44,710 nucleotides of DNA from a virus. This document shows positions 1 through 7,096 of this stretch, piece by piece. Position 1 is the stretch's first letter. Every line of letters starts with the position of its first letter. Under the pieces are notes generated by a model that ran no database searches, was not told where the DNA came from, and saw only the letters and a list, made by a program, of their open reading frames with translations. The stretch is taken from positions 1-44,710 of IMG/VR virus record IMGVR_UViG_3300024352_000042. One strand, 5' to 3'. The translations under genes and the position numbers were made by a program.

Positions 1-323
1 TAGATTTAGATGATACAATAATTTTAAATAATAAAATAAATGAAAATATAATTGAATTGATATTTAATTTTATAAACAGAAACAAAAAAATAATTTTAAT
101 TTCAAGACATAAAAAAAATATAAATAAAACATTAAAAAAATTTAAAATAAATCATCTTTTTGATAAAATTATACATATTAAAAACAATGAAAAAAAAAGT
201 AAATATATAAAAAACAAAAATTCTGTTTTTATAGATGATTCTTTTTCAGAAAGACTGGATGTAAGTATCAATAAAAAAATAAATGTTTTTTGTGTTAATA
301 GTTGTATGTGTTTAAAAGAATAA
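1..323 (+). CDS. HAD-superfamily phosphatase-like protein (5' partial)
   Basis: The frame is open to the left window edge, with codons in phase from base 3, so the gene starts outside the window. The visible part opens with DLDDT, the HAD motif I with nucleophile and acid aspartates. ILISRH follows as the motif II region, then FIDDSFSER as the acidic motif near the C-terminus. HAD enzymes are mostly Mg2+-dependent phosphatases. The FIDDSFSER type of ending is reminiscent of HAD domains attached to ATP-grasp proteins, but the N-terminal part is not visible, so a fusion is only a possibility. It converges with the minus-strand methyltransferase, with a 3-base gap. Family call fairly sure; substrate unknown. 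Confidence 0.7.
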   Translation, partial: DLDDTIILNNKINENIIELIFNFINRNKKIILISRHKKNINKTLKKFKINHLFDKIIHIKNNEKKSKYIKNKNSVFIDDSFSERLDVSINKKINVFCVNSCMCLKE

Positions 324-326
324 CAT

Positions 327-860
327 TTAAAAATTTTTTTTAATTCCGTAAAAATATAAATCTTTTGAATTGTAATTTGTTTCAAAACAATACTCTTTAA
401 ACATCAAATTTATATCAATTTGTTCTAAAAAATCTTTTTCTTCTAAATTTTTATAATAATCCCAATTTGCCAATGGAGAAGCTGCTTTATCATTTCTTTT
501 TGTTCCATGTTCTGGTCTTCCTATTGTTGCACATGTAAAAAATAAAAGCCCATTAGGTTTTGTCATTCTGTACATATTAACAAATGTTTCTAACCAAAAT
601 GGATTGTGTTCAAAGCATTCACAAGAAGCTGTTGTATCAAAAATATTGTCTAAATAATTTAACTTTTGCCCCTCACAAACTACATCAACACATTTTCCTT
701 CTCCAACATCAACTCCAGTATAATCGCATTTTTCAAAAAAAACTCTTATTGTTCCATTTATATTTAAACTTCCTATTTCTAATACTTTTGAATGGATGAA
801 ATAATTAGGAAATTTATTTTTTATTTTTTTAACAAAGCTCATTTGTTCTGAATGAGACAT
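327..860 (-). CDS. SAM-dependent methyltransferase (class I)
   Basis: A class I Rossmann methyltransferase of about 177 residues. Motif I is VLEIGSLNINGT, followed by an acidic strand end (YTGVDVGEG) that would hold the SAM ribose. FDTTASCECFEHNPFW is the motif IV region, and KPNGLLFFTC is the typical post-motif strand. I take the ATG at 860 as start; a TTG five codons upstream (875) is in frame, and GAAAGAG lies just before the ATG. It is the only minus-strand gene in the left 42 kb and is convergent with the HAD gene. The target could be a sugar, a small molecule or a nucleic acid; nothing visible decides this. Confidence 0.8.
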   Translation of the reverse strand: MSHSEQMSFVKKIKNKFPNYFIHSKVLEIGSLNINGTIRVFFEKCDYTGVDVGEGKCVDVVCEGQKLNYLDNIFDTTASCECFEHNPFWLETFVNMYRMTKPNGLLFFTCATIGRPEHGTKRNDKAASPLANWDYYKNLEEKDFLEQIDINLMFKEYCFETNYNSKDLYFYGIKKNF

Positions 861-930
861 AATTCTCTTTCGCAAAAATATTAGTTCATGGGGTATTTAC
901 TTTTTAGTTACTTTAATTAGGTAATGCAAC

Positions 931-1437
931 ATGAAAAATAATGCAGAAACAAAAATTGCACTAAAACGCAATATAAAAGACTTAATAAGAATAGAAAGTG
1001 ATTCAAATCTTATAGAAGATCCAGACTTTGGGGTTTTAAAAACAGATATTGGCTGGAAAGAAGAAGACTTTGTTGCATATGTAAGAAAAAAGAACACATC
1101 TATATACATATGTCAAATAAGTAATAGTATAATTGGATATATAGCTTTCTCAAAAGAAAACGACATTTTAACAATAGATAAATTAGTTATTGATCCAGTT
1201 TTAAGAAAAAATGGATTTGGATCAACTTTATTGAACTTTGTTGAAAATTTAAACTTTTCAAAAATAATTGCTTATGTTAGAGAAAATGATGATGAAAGCA
1301 TTTTGTTTTTTAAAAACAGAGGTTTTATTGCAAGACTACAAAAAAATCATTATGGTTCTTCTATAGACGCTATAGTTTTTGAGAGAAATAAAAATGAAGA
1401 AAAAAAATATAAACCAACCAAAAGGAAAACTCGTTAA
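931..1437 (+). CDS. GNAT-family N-acetyltransferase
   Basis: A 168-residue protein with the GNAT fold. The strand LTIDKLVIDPVLRKNGFGSTLL contains the acetyl-CoA pyrophosphate-binding loop (R/Q-x-x-G-x-G/A type, here RKNGFG). The end, ESILFFKNRGF, matches the common family C-terminal region. The acceptor is unknown. The start follows AGGTAATGCAAC, a reasonable ribosome site. The 3' end overlaps the next gene, which begins in another frame. It is the first gene of the rightward run and is divergent from the methyltransferase. A second GNAT lies at 5534. Confidence 0.8.
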   Translation: MKNNAETKIALKRNIKDLIRIESDSNLIEDPDFGVLKTDIGWKEEDFVAYVRKKNTSIYICQISNSIIGYIAFSKENDILTIDKLVIDPVLRKNGFGSTLLNFVENLNFSKIIAYVRENDDESILFFKNRGFIARLQKNHYGSSIDAIVFERNKNEEKKYKPTKRKTR

Positions 1438-1576
1438 TTGTCTTGGTTGGTGCAATAAAACATTTATTTCTCCAGACCCAACATCAATAAGGTTTTGTCC
1501 TAAGTGCAAAGACAAAAAAAGAGATATGTGTTTATCTAAATTTGAAACAAAAGAATTAAAAGTGAATTATGATTAG
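1394..1576 (+). CDS. small zinc-ribbon protein
   Basis: A 60-residue basic protein with a CLGWC pair and a CPKC pair about 20 residues apart, so it probably binds one zinc ion. I start it at the ATG at 1394, nine bases after a GAGAG ribosome site. An upstream TTG in frame is less likely. It lies within the end of the GNAT gene and runs 8 bases into the HNH gene, so the three are probably translated together. Short proteins with a C-x-G-W-C / RFCxxC arrangement are common in phages, but I know no function for them. Confidence 0.65.
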   Translation: MKKKNINQPKGKLVNCLGWCNKTFISPDPTSIRFCPKCKDKKRDMCLSKFETKELKVNYD

Positions 1577-1874
1577 TTTTTTTAAAAATTTATTTTTTGG
1601 AGAACCAAGGTCAAATAAATGGCCAGCACTTAGAGATAAAATAATAAAAGAAAACTGTGAATGTTTAGCCTGTGGAACAAAAAAAGAATTAACTTGTCAC
1701 CATATAATACCTTTTAGCAAAAATAAAAAGTTAGAACTTGAAGAATCTAACTTAGTAGTATTATGTAATACATGTCATTTTGTTTTTGGGCATTTGAAAA
1801 GCTGGAATTCATATAATAAAAATGTTATAAAAGACTGTAGAGAATATAGATTAAAAGTGGAGTATAGACCATGA
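1569..1874 (+). CDS. HNH endonuclease
   Basis: A 101-residue HNH nuclease. CLACG (C32, C35) and CNTCH (C66, C69) form the structural zinc site. The catalytic ββα-metal core is LTCHHIIPFS (H44, H45), N61 in ESNLVVLC and H70. It is short and carries no extra DNA-binding domain. It could be a free-standing homing nuclease or a packaging-linked HNH protein, but no terminase is nearby, so I favour the former. The 3' end overlaps the next start by four bases (ATGA). Confidence 0.85.
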   Translation: MISFFKNLFFGEPRSNKWPALRDKIIKENCECLACGTKKELTCHHIIPFSKNKKLELEESNLVVLCNTCHFVFGHLKSWNSYNKNVIKDCREYRLKVEYRP

Positions 1875-2239
1875 GCGACCCTGTTCCTGGAATATTTCAA
1901 AAAGCTGTAAATTTTACCAAAGCAGTTGTAAAACATGCTGCTACTGGTTTTCAGCGTGTTCCATTAAATGTATTCCATGACAGAATGAATACTTGCAATA
2001 CATGTGAAAACAAAACAAACGAAGGCACATGCAAATTGTGTGGTTGTTTTTTAAACATTAAAAATACTTGGGCTTCTGAAAAATGTCCTGCCGGAAAATG
2101 GGATATATTTGTAAGTCCAACTCAGCCAGAAAATATTAATCCAAGTCAACCAAATACCATAACTTTTGATCAAGTTAGAAATAGCCCACAAAATCAACAA
2201 GGTGGTTGTGGGTGTGGCAAAAAAAATAATCCCACATGA
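1871..2239 (+). CDS. Cys-rich, putative zinc- or iron-binding phage protein
   Basis: A 122-residue protein with a dense cysteine cluster in the middle: CNTCENKT, then CKLCGCFL, then a tryptophan and CPAGKW. This looks like a small metal-binding module. The C-terminus is Pro/Asn/Gln-rich and ends in a GGCGCGKK patch. I recognise the C-x-x-C ... C-x-x-CGCFL ... CP-x-GKW pattern as recurrent in phage proteins without an assigned role. It sits between two HNH nuclease genes and overlaps both by four bases. Confidence 0.65.
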   Translation: MSDPVPGIFQKAVNFTKAVVKHAATGFQRVPLNVFHDRMNTCNTCENKTNEGTCKLCGCFLNIKNTWASEKCPAGKWDIFVSPTQPENINPSQPNTITFDQVRNSPQNQQGGCGCGKKNNPT

Positions 2240-2838
2240 TAGAAAAGTCATCAAATTTTAAAAATCTATTAAATATGAAATTTGGAAGATTAAAAGTTAT
2301 AAAATTATCTAATAAAAAAAGTACAAATAGATCATATATATGGGAATGTAAATGTTCTTGCGGAAAAATTACTAATGTTATTACATATTCTTTGCTTTCA
2401 AAACGAACAAGAAGCTGTGGTTGCTTAAGAAATAAAGCTGCTCATAATAGAAATTATTTAGGTCAAATAACCGGAACAATTTGGAGCAATATTTTAAGGG
2501 GAGCCAGACAAAGAGGTATAAAGTTTTTTTTAACAAGGGAAGAAGCTTGGGAATTATTTATAAAACAGAAAAAAAGGTGTGCTTTAACAAACCAAAGACT
2601 TAGATTTAGAAGATATGTTAAAAAACAAAACGGAAAAGATATTTATTCAACTGGAACAGCTTCGTTAGATCGAATAAATAGTAAACTTCCGTATCAAAAA
2701 GACAATGTTCAATGGGTACATAAAGATATAAATTGGTTGAAAAACAAATTTTCGCAGGATAAATTCATAAATATGTGTCGATTAGTATATACTAATTCTA
2801 GGAGAAATAAAAATGCCACTAAAAGAATGTCAAAATAA
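2236..2838 (+). CDS. HNH-type homing endonuclease-like protein
   Basis: A 200-residue basic protein. Residues 15-75 form an N-terminal zinc-type DNA-binding module: FGRLKVIKL, WECKCSCGK, then SCGCL. The C-terminal half matches the phage homing-nuclease ending, with CALTNQ, ASLDRINS and NVQWVHKDIN. Free-standing enzymes of this type cut related phage genomes and spread themselves. No split gene or intron boundary is visible nearby. It overlaps the preceding gene by four bases and the next by 26 bases, which fits insertion between existing genes. Confidence 0.75.
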   Translation: MIEKSSNFKNLLNMKFGRLKVIKLSNKKSTNRSYIWECKCSCGKITNVITYSLLSKRTRSCGCLRNKAAHNRNYLGQITGTIWSNILRGARQRGIKFFLTREEAWELFIKQKKRCALTNQRLRFRRYVKKQNGKDIYSTGTASLDRINSKLPYQKDNVQWVHKDINWLKNKFSQDKFINMCRLVYTNSRRNKNATKRMSK

Positions 2839-3292
2839 TGGTGTCAATGGTTGGAAATGGGGAGATCAAGGACATTGCTACACCGGTAAAGACGGTAAAA
2901 AACAAGCTATTAGACAAGGAGTGGCGATTGAAGGTCCAAAGAAATTTGCCGAAATAATGAAAACTGAATCGAATGAATGGGCTGGTAAATCTTTATATGA
3001 TCAATTATCAAGCGATGAAAAATCTTTAGCCGATTCTTTGCTTGAACTGACTAAAAAAATTGGCCCTTTAGATAAATCAGAAGGAATTTGGGTTGGATAT
3101 GAAAATTCAGAAAAAAATGAAAACAAAGATATTGGTGTTAAGTGTGCTAATTGTGCATTGCATGTTTCAGAAAATGTCTGTTCTATTTTAGACAACGCAA
3201 TCGAGTCAGAAGGTGCTTGCAGATTTGCCGTAATTCCAGATGGATATGTATCTGCTAAAGTTAAAAAAGATATAAAGGATTTTTATTCTTAA
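2813..3292 (+). CDS. conserved phage protein, unknown function, C-terminal cysteine cluster
   Basis: A 159-residue protein. The N-terminus contains GWKWGDQGHCYTGKDGKK, a pattern I associate with phage structural or head-assembly proteins, but not firmly. The C-terminal third has a four-cysteine set (C-x-x-C, then C, then C) around VKCANCALHV and GACRFAVIPDG, which could hold a metal or an iron-sulfur cluster. The start is supported by an AGGAGAAATAAAA leader. It ends in a TAATG overlap with the deformylase gene. No function can be assigned. Confidence 0.6.
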   Translation: MPLKECQNNGVNGWKWGDQGHCYTGKDGKKQAIRQGVAIEGPKKFAEIMKTESNEWAGKSLYDQLSSDEKSLADSLLELTKKIGPLDKSEGIWVGYENSEKNENKDIGVKCANCALHVSENVCSILDNAIESEGACRFAVIPDGYVSAKVKKDIKDFYS

Positions 3293-3783
3293 TGAAAATA
3301 GACAACACAAATAATTTAATTAGAACTCATTGCAATAAAGTGTCTCTTGATTATGGTAGAAAGATTGCAAGAAGAATGGTATCTTTTTTGCAAAATTATA
3401 ATAAAAAACATAATTTAAGAGCAGCTGGATTAGCAGCTAATCAGTTAGGAATTAATGCTTCTGTTGCTGTTTTATTAATTAAATCAAAACCATTGATTTT
3501 AATTAATCCTGAAATATTAGACTTTTCAAAATCAAAATTTGCTCATACAGAACAATGCTTGAGTTTTCCAGATGAGTCATTAACTGTACATAGACATGAT
3601 TGGATTGTTATAAGATCTGACTACTCAAAAGAAGAAATGTTTTTTGGGCAAAAACAAAATTCAGATTTAAATCAAAATAGTTTATTTGAATCAGCTTTAG
3701 TACAACATGAAATTTCACATCTATTTGGCAAAACAATTCATGATTTTCAGTGGGAAAATTCTCCATCTCCAAAGGATTGGTAA
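3292..3783 (+). CDS. def: peptide deformylase
   Basis: Peptide deformylase removes the N-formyl group from new proteins on the ribosome. All three family motifs are present: GLAANQ (residues 46-51), EQCLS with metal ligand C89 (usual form EGCLS), and QHEISHLFG with ligands H139 and H143 and catalytic E140. The aspartate of the usual QHExDHLxG is a serine here. At 163 residues it is normal size, and it lacks the long C-terminal helix of many bacterial enzymes. The start forms a TAATG junction with the previous gene. Phage deformylases are known, mostly from marine phages. Confidence 0.9.
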   Translation: MKIDNTNNLIRTHCNKVSLDYGRKIARRMVSFLQNYNKKHNLRAAGLAANQLGINASVAVLLIKSKPLILINPEILDFSKSKFAHTEQCLSFPDESLTVHRHDWIVIRSDYSKEEMFFGQKQNSDLNQNSLFESALVQHEISHLFGKTIHDFQWENSPSPKDW

Positions 3784-3959
3784 TGATTAATTTTAATGTT
3801 CAAGCAGAAGAAAACAGCGATAGTGTTTTAATTTTTATAAATAAACACAAATTTAAATTTAATCTTTCTGATTTATATGAACTTATAACAGACTTAAATA
3901 AAGTAAAGTTTCAAATAATGAAGAAAAAACAAAACAACGAAATAGACAACTCTCACTAA
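3783..3959 (+). CDS. small hypothetical protein
   Basis: A 58-residue protein starting at the ATG that overlaps the deformylase stop (TAATG at 3781-3785), so it is probably translationally coupled. An in-frame GTG/ATG further upstream would lie inside the deformylase coding region and is less likely. There are no cysteines and no membrane segment. The sequence alternates hydrophobic strands with a lysine-rich tail. Not recognised. Confidence 0.55.
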   Translation: MINFNVQAEENSDSVLIFINKHKFKFNLSDLYELITDLNKVKFQIMKKKQNNEIDNSH

Positions 3960-3972
3960 ATTTTTATATAAT
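3943..3972 (+). promoter_or_regulatory. sigma70-like promoter
   Basis: TAGACA (3943-3948), an 18-base spacer and TATAAT (3967-3972) lie just upstream of the gene at 3997. The -10 box is perfect and the -35 box has one mismatch. In such an AT-rich genome chance matches are common, but this one sits in one of the few real intergenic gaps. Confidence 0.45.
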
Positions 3973-3998
3973 GTCGTTATCCATAAGGAGATCGACAT
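3971..3998 (+). promoter_or_regulatory. start-site hairpin with ribosome site in the loop
   Basis: ATGTCG (3971-3976) pairs perfectly with CGACAT (3993-3998). The 16-base loop contains the AAGGAG ribosome site, and the 3' arm includes the first two bases of the start codon at 3997. This may control translation of the 92-residue protein. The next small gene (4320) has the same arrangement. Confidence 0.5.
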
Positions 3999-4275
3999 GA
4001 AAACGCATTACGCAAAAAGAAATGGAAAACCAGGACAAAGGTTTGAAACTTCTATAGAAAGTATTGTTTATCAAATATTTCCAGACGATTGTTTGTTAAC
4101 GAAAAACGAAATACAAGAAAAAATAGCTTCGTATATAAAACAGAAGCCTTTTGAAGTTAATGGAAGAGTTGGCTCAAAAGAAATAGATTCTTGTATAGTC
4201 AATCTATGTCAAAAAGGTTATTTAAAGGAAATATTTGGAGTTAAACTAGAAAAGTTCATTAAAACTCTACCTTAA
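3997..4275 (+). CDS. hypothetical protein with possible winged-helix character
   Basis: A 92-residue basic protein that starts after a strong AAGGAG site. The middle reads like a small helical DNA-binding fold: LLTKNEIQEKIASYIK, a variable loop, then IDSCIVNLCQKGYLKEI, as in winged-helix or Dam-replacing-type domains. This is inference from pattern only. It has its own promoter-like sequence and start-site hairpin, so it may be expressed separately from the genes to its left. Confidence 0.55.
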   Translation: MKTHYAKRNGKPGQRFETSIESIVYQIFPDDCLLTKNEIQEKIASYIKQKPFEVNGRVGSKEIDSCIVNLCQKGYLKEIFGVKLEKFIKTLP

Positions 4276-4290
4276 AAAATAGTGTATTTA

Positions 4291-4321
4291 ATAGCAGTAA
4301 CTCTCTCAAAGGTGCTGCTAT
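4291..4321 (+). promoter_or_regulatory. start-site hairpin with ribosome site in the loop
   Basis: ATAGCAG (4291-4297) and CTGCTAT (4315-4321) form a perfect 7-base stem with a 17-base loop. The loop holds the ribosome site AAAGGTG (4308-4314), and the 3' arm ends on the first two bases of the start codon at 4320. It has the same geometry as the hairpin at 3971-3998. Confidence 0.55.
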
Positions 4322-4490
4322 GGCAATATATTATGAGATATGGGGAATACTCCCTGATAAAAAGAAACGATCTCTCATAATGACTTATGAGGAAGATAAA
4401 TGGCAACGAGCAGAGAAAAAAGCTGCCAGACTGATTGAAATGCAAATGTCTGGCGTTGTTCTCTTAGAAAAGCACTCTGGAAATGAATAA
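4320..4490 (+). CDS. small hypothetical protein
   Basis: A 56-residue, strongly charged, probably helical protein that begins MAIYYEIWG and contains KKAARLIEMQ. It is supported by an AAAGGTG ribosome site six bases before the ATG and by its stop overlapping the glycosyltransferase start by eight bases. Codon use looks less AT-rich than in the glycosyltransferase that follows. A hairpin surrounds its start. Function unknown. Confidence 0.6.
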   Translation: MAIYYEIWGILPDKKKRSLIMTYEEDKWQRAEKKAARLIEMQMSGVVLLEKHSGNE

Positions 4491-5544
4491 ATTAAATGTA
4501 GTTGCACCGATTAATCAACTTGGTTATGGAATAGTTTCAATAAATATAATTAAAGAACTAAACAAAAAATTAGATCTTTATTTATGGACTATTGGTGGAA
4601 TAAATTGCAAACAAGAAGATATAAAACTTTTTAATCATCTCGTTAAAAAAAATCAATTTTATGATCATACAATACCAAGTTTAAAAATTTGGCATCAAAA
4701 TGATCTATCTATGCATCCTTCAGTTCAAAATAGATGTGCTTTTCCTATATTTGAACTTGAACCATTAACTAAACAAGAAGTCCATCATATGAATTCGATG
4801 GATAAAATTTTCCTAGCTACAGATTGGGCTGTTGACATAGCCATTAAATCCGGTATTGATAAAGAAAAAATATACAAAACACCTTTAGGAGTTGATCAAA
4901 AAATCTTTTTTGCAAAACCAAAACAAGCTAAGGAAAAAATAACTTTCTTAAATATAGGAAAATGGGAAATAAGAAAAGGTCATGACATATTAATTAAAGC
5001 TTTTCAAAAGGCTTTTCCGTCAGATGATCAAGTTGAATTAATAATGCATTGCGAAAACCCTTTTTTAACACCTCAAGAAAAAAATAATTGGGAATCTTAT
5101 TATGCATCTGATAAAAGAGTAAAAATTAGTAATAGATTTGAAACGCAAGAAGAATTATCTAATTTAATGAGTTATGCAGATTGTGGAGTTTTTCCTGCTA
5201 GAGCAGAAGGTTGGAATATGGAATTGGCAGAAATGCTTTCCATGGGCAAGTTTTGCATAGCAACAAATGCAACTGCTCATAAAGAATTTATAAATAAAGA
5301 TATTTGCGAATTAGTCGAAGTTGGTCAGCTTGTAAGAGCATATGATAATAAATGGTTTCATGGACAAGGATATTGGCCTAACTTAGATGAAAAAACAATA
5401 AATCAAATTGCACAAAAGATGATAGTGATAAAAAACAAAATAGTGTCTGGCGAAAAAGGAAATCAAAAAGCTTCAGAGCATATGAAAAATTATACTTGGG
5501 AAAAAACAGCCGATTTAATTGTAAAGGCTATTTATGCAAATTAA
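4483..5544 (+). CDS. glycosyltransferase, GT4-like (GT-B fold)
   Basis: A 353-residue GT-B glycosyltransferase. The N-terminal domain has the glycine-containing start NQLGYGIVSINI. The linker to the second domain, FLNIGKWEIRKGHDILIKAF, is the typical family-1 strand-helix. The donor-binding region reads ADCGVFPARAEGWNMELAEM, the E-x7-E motif area with EGW in place of EGF. It transfers a sugar from an NDP donor; the acceptor is unknown. It stands apart from the main glycan island at 30-40 kb. Its end overlaps the next GNAT gene by 11 bases. Confidence 0.85.
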   Translation: MNKLNVVAPINQLGYGIVSINIIKELNKKLDLYLWTIGGINCKQEDIKLFNHLVKKNQFYDHTIPSLKIWHQNDLSMHPSVQNRCAFPIFELEPLTKQEVHHMNSMDKIFLATDWAVDIAIKSGIDKEKIYKTPLGVDQKIFFAKPKQAKEKITFLNIGKWEIRKGHDILIKAFQKAFPSDDQVELIMHCENPFLTPQEKNNWESYYASDKRVKISNRFETQEELSNLMSYADCGVFPARAEGWNMELAEMLSMGKFCIATNATAHKEFINKDICELVEVGQLVRAYDNKWFHGQGYWPNLDEKTINQIAQKMIVIKNKIVSGEKGNQKASEHMKNYTWEKTADLIVKAIYAN

Positions 5545-5950
5545 ATCTTTGGAAGAACAGGATATTTTCAATGGTTATTCGGAATGCCTTAAAGAAATTG
5601 GTGTTTTTTTTATTTCAAGAGTAGAAGTCTTAAGATATGTCGAAAGCCAATTAAAAACAGGTAATAAAATATTTTGTGCCATAGAAAATAAATCTGTTGT
5701 TGGAACAATAACAATTAATATTTACACTCAAAAAGAACTTAAAAAAGGATATATAACAAATCTAGGTGTTGTTAAAAAATTTAGAGGTTATGGAATAGCA
5801 TCTAATTTAATAGAACATGTTTATAATTACGCAAAAGAAAATTCATGTATTGAAATATCATTAAATTGTGAATCAGATATGATTTCTTTTTATGAAAAAT
5901 TTGGATTTAATATTAGCGGTACATGCATGAGGAGAAAGATAGATGTCTGA
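5534..5950 (+). CDS. GNAT-family N-acetyltransferase
   Basis: A 138-residue GNAT. The acetyl-CoA loop is in LGVVKKFRGYGIASNLIEHV (R-G-x-G-x-A). The C-terminal DMISFYEKFGFNISG is the characteristic end. It overlaps the glycosyltransferase, so it may acetylate an amino sugar made or used by it, but that is only context. It overlaps the next gene by eight bases. Confidence 0.85.
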   Translation: MQIKSLEEQDIFNGYSECLKEIGVFFISRVEVLRYVESQLKTGNKIFCAIENKSVVGTITINIYTQKELKKGYITNLGVVKKFRGYGIASNLIEHVYNYAKENSCIEISLNCESDMISFYEKFGFNISGTCMRRKIDV

Positions 5951-6275
5951 TAAATTGTCTTCAATAACATTTTTTTTAGAAAATGACGAAGTGTTTTGTA
6001 AGGTCGATTTAGAACAAACGGCTAATAACAATGAAGACATTGATTTATCAAAAAGACTTGGAGATTTTTTAGCATTACTAAGTTTAGGCAGTCTTTCTCC
6101 GGTTATTACACATGGAATTGCTGAGTATGGAGTTTTATCTAACAGAAAAAGACTTACGGAAATGATATTGATAATTTGGGAGCAATCATTAAAAAATCTT
6201 TCTGGAAATAAAGAAAAGAAAGAAAGACCAGTTATAACTCCTACTGAAGCATTTTTAATAAAGGAAAAACAATGA
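5943..6275 (+). CDS. hypothetical protein
   Basis: A 110-residue acidic protein with a hydrophobic middle (LGDFLALLSLGSLSPVI) that is probably a buried helix rather than a membrane segment. The tail is Lys/Glu-rich. It overlaps the GNAT gene (8 bases) and the ThyX gene (4 bases), so it belongs to the same transcription unit. Not recognised. Confidence 0.6.
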   Translation: MSDKLSSITFFLENDEVFCKVDLEQTANNNEDIDLSKRLGDFLALLSLGSLSPVITHGIAEYGVLSNRKRLTEMILIIWEQSLKNLSGNKEKKERPVITPTEAFLIKEKQ

Positions 6276-7096
6276 TTTCTGCTGAAATAGTAGCTGACTC
6301 TGTAAGTCCCTCAAATCAAAGAATTACAAGTTTTGTTTGTACTTTTCCAAGATTTATTTTGGCTGAATTCAATACTCATAGAATGTTATCAAGAAATGCT
6401 GCTAGTAGTCGTGCAATACCTACTAAAAAATTTATAGATCAAGTTTTAAATAATCCTGCTATGCCTATTTATTGGGGAAAAAATCAATCTGGAATGCAAT
6501 CATTCTCTGAACTTTCTCCTTCAGATATTCCTGTGGCAGAGGAAATATGGATTCAAGCAAGAAACAAAATGATTGATTGTGTAAAGGAAATGATGTCTAT
6601 TGGAGTTCATAAACAAATAGTTAATAGATTATTAGAACCTTGGTTTAATGTTACAGTAATTGTAACAGCAACTGATTATGAAAACTTTTTTAAACTTAGA
6701 ATTAGCAAAAATGCCCAGCCAGAAATATTTGAATTAGCAAGTTTAATGAAAAAAGAAATGGATAAATCAATACCAAAAAAAATAGACATTGGTTGTTGGC
6801 ATATACCATTTGCAGACAAACATATAAACAATGTTGCAGAAGAAGACAAGTTGTTAAAAATAGGCGTTGCAAGATGTGCTAGAGTAAGCTATTTAACTTT
6901 TGAAGGTGTAATAGATTATGAAAAAGATTATGCTCTGCATGATCAATTAAAAGCAGATGGTCATTGGAGTCCTTTTGAACATTGTGCAACTCCATGTTCT
7001 TCCGCTGACAGATCATACGGAAACTTTACTGGCTGGAAACAATATAGAAAGTTCTTTAAAGAAGAAAACGGTAAATGCGAAAAATCCAATGGTTAA
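6272..7096 (+). CDS. thyX: flavin-dependent thymidylate synthase, circularly permuted motif order
   Basis: ThyX makes dTMP from dUMP using FAD, NADPH and methylene-tetrahydrofolate. The signature is THRMLSRNAASSR (residues 35-47), corresponding to RHRxxSxNxxSxR, with H36, R37, S45 or S46, and R47 kept but the first Arg changed to Thr. NVTVIVTATDYENFFKLR (126-143) and AQPEI match the dUMP-binding arginine region. The segment ARCARVSY ... GHWSPFEH (200-237), which is N-terminal in cellular ThyX, is here at the C-terminus, so the order is permuted. The end has GNFTGWKQYRKFF. 274 residues. It starts at an ATGA overlap with the previous gene. Confidence 0.88.
   Translation: MISAEIVADSVSPSNQRITSFVCTFPRFILAEFNTHRMLSRNAASSRAIPTKKFIDQVLNNPAMPIYWGKNQSGMQSFSELSPSDIPVAEEIWIQARNKMIDCVKEMMSIGVHKQIVNRLLEPWFNVTVIVTATDYENFFKLRISKNAQPEIFELASLMKKEMDKSIPKKIDIGCWHIPFADKHINNVAEEDKLLKIGVARCARVSYLTFEGVIDYEKDYALHDQLKADGHWSPFEHCATPCSSADRSYGNFTGWKQYRKFFKEENGKCEKSNG

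Noticed and set aside
1-323. Heptose bisphosphate phosphatase (GmhB) linked to the kinase and nucleotidyltransferase
   Set aside because: Motif I is DLDDT, while GmhB has a D-x-D-G type motif, and the gene is far from the island; the link is not supported.
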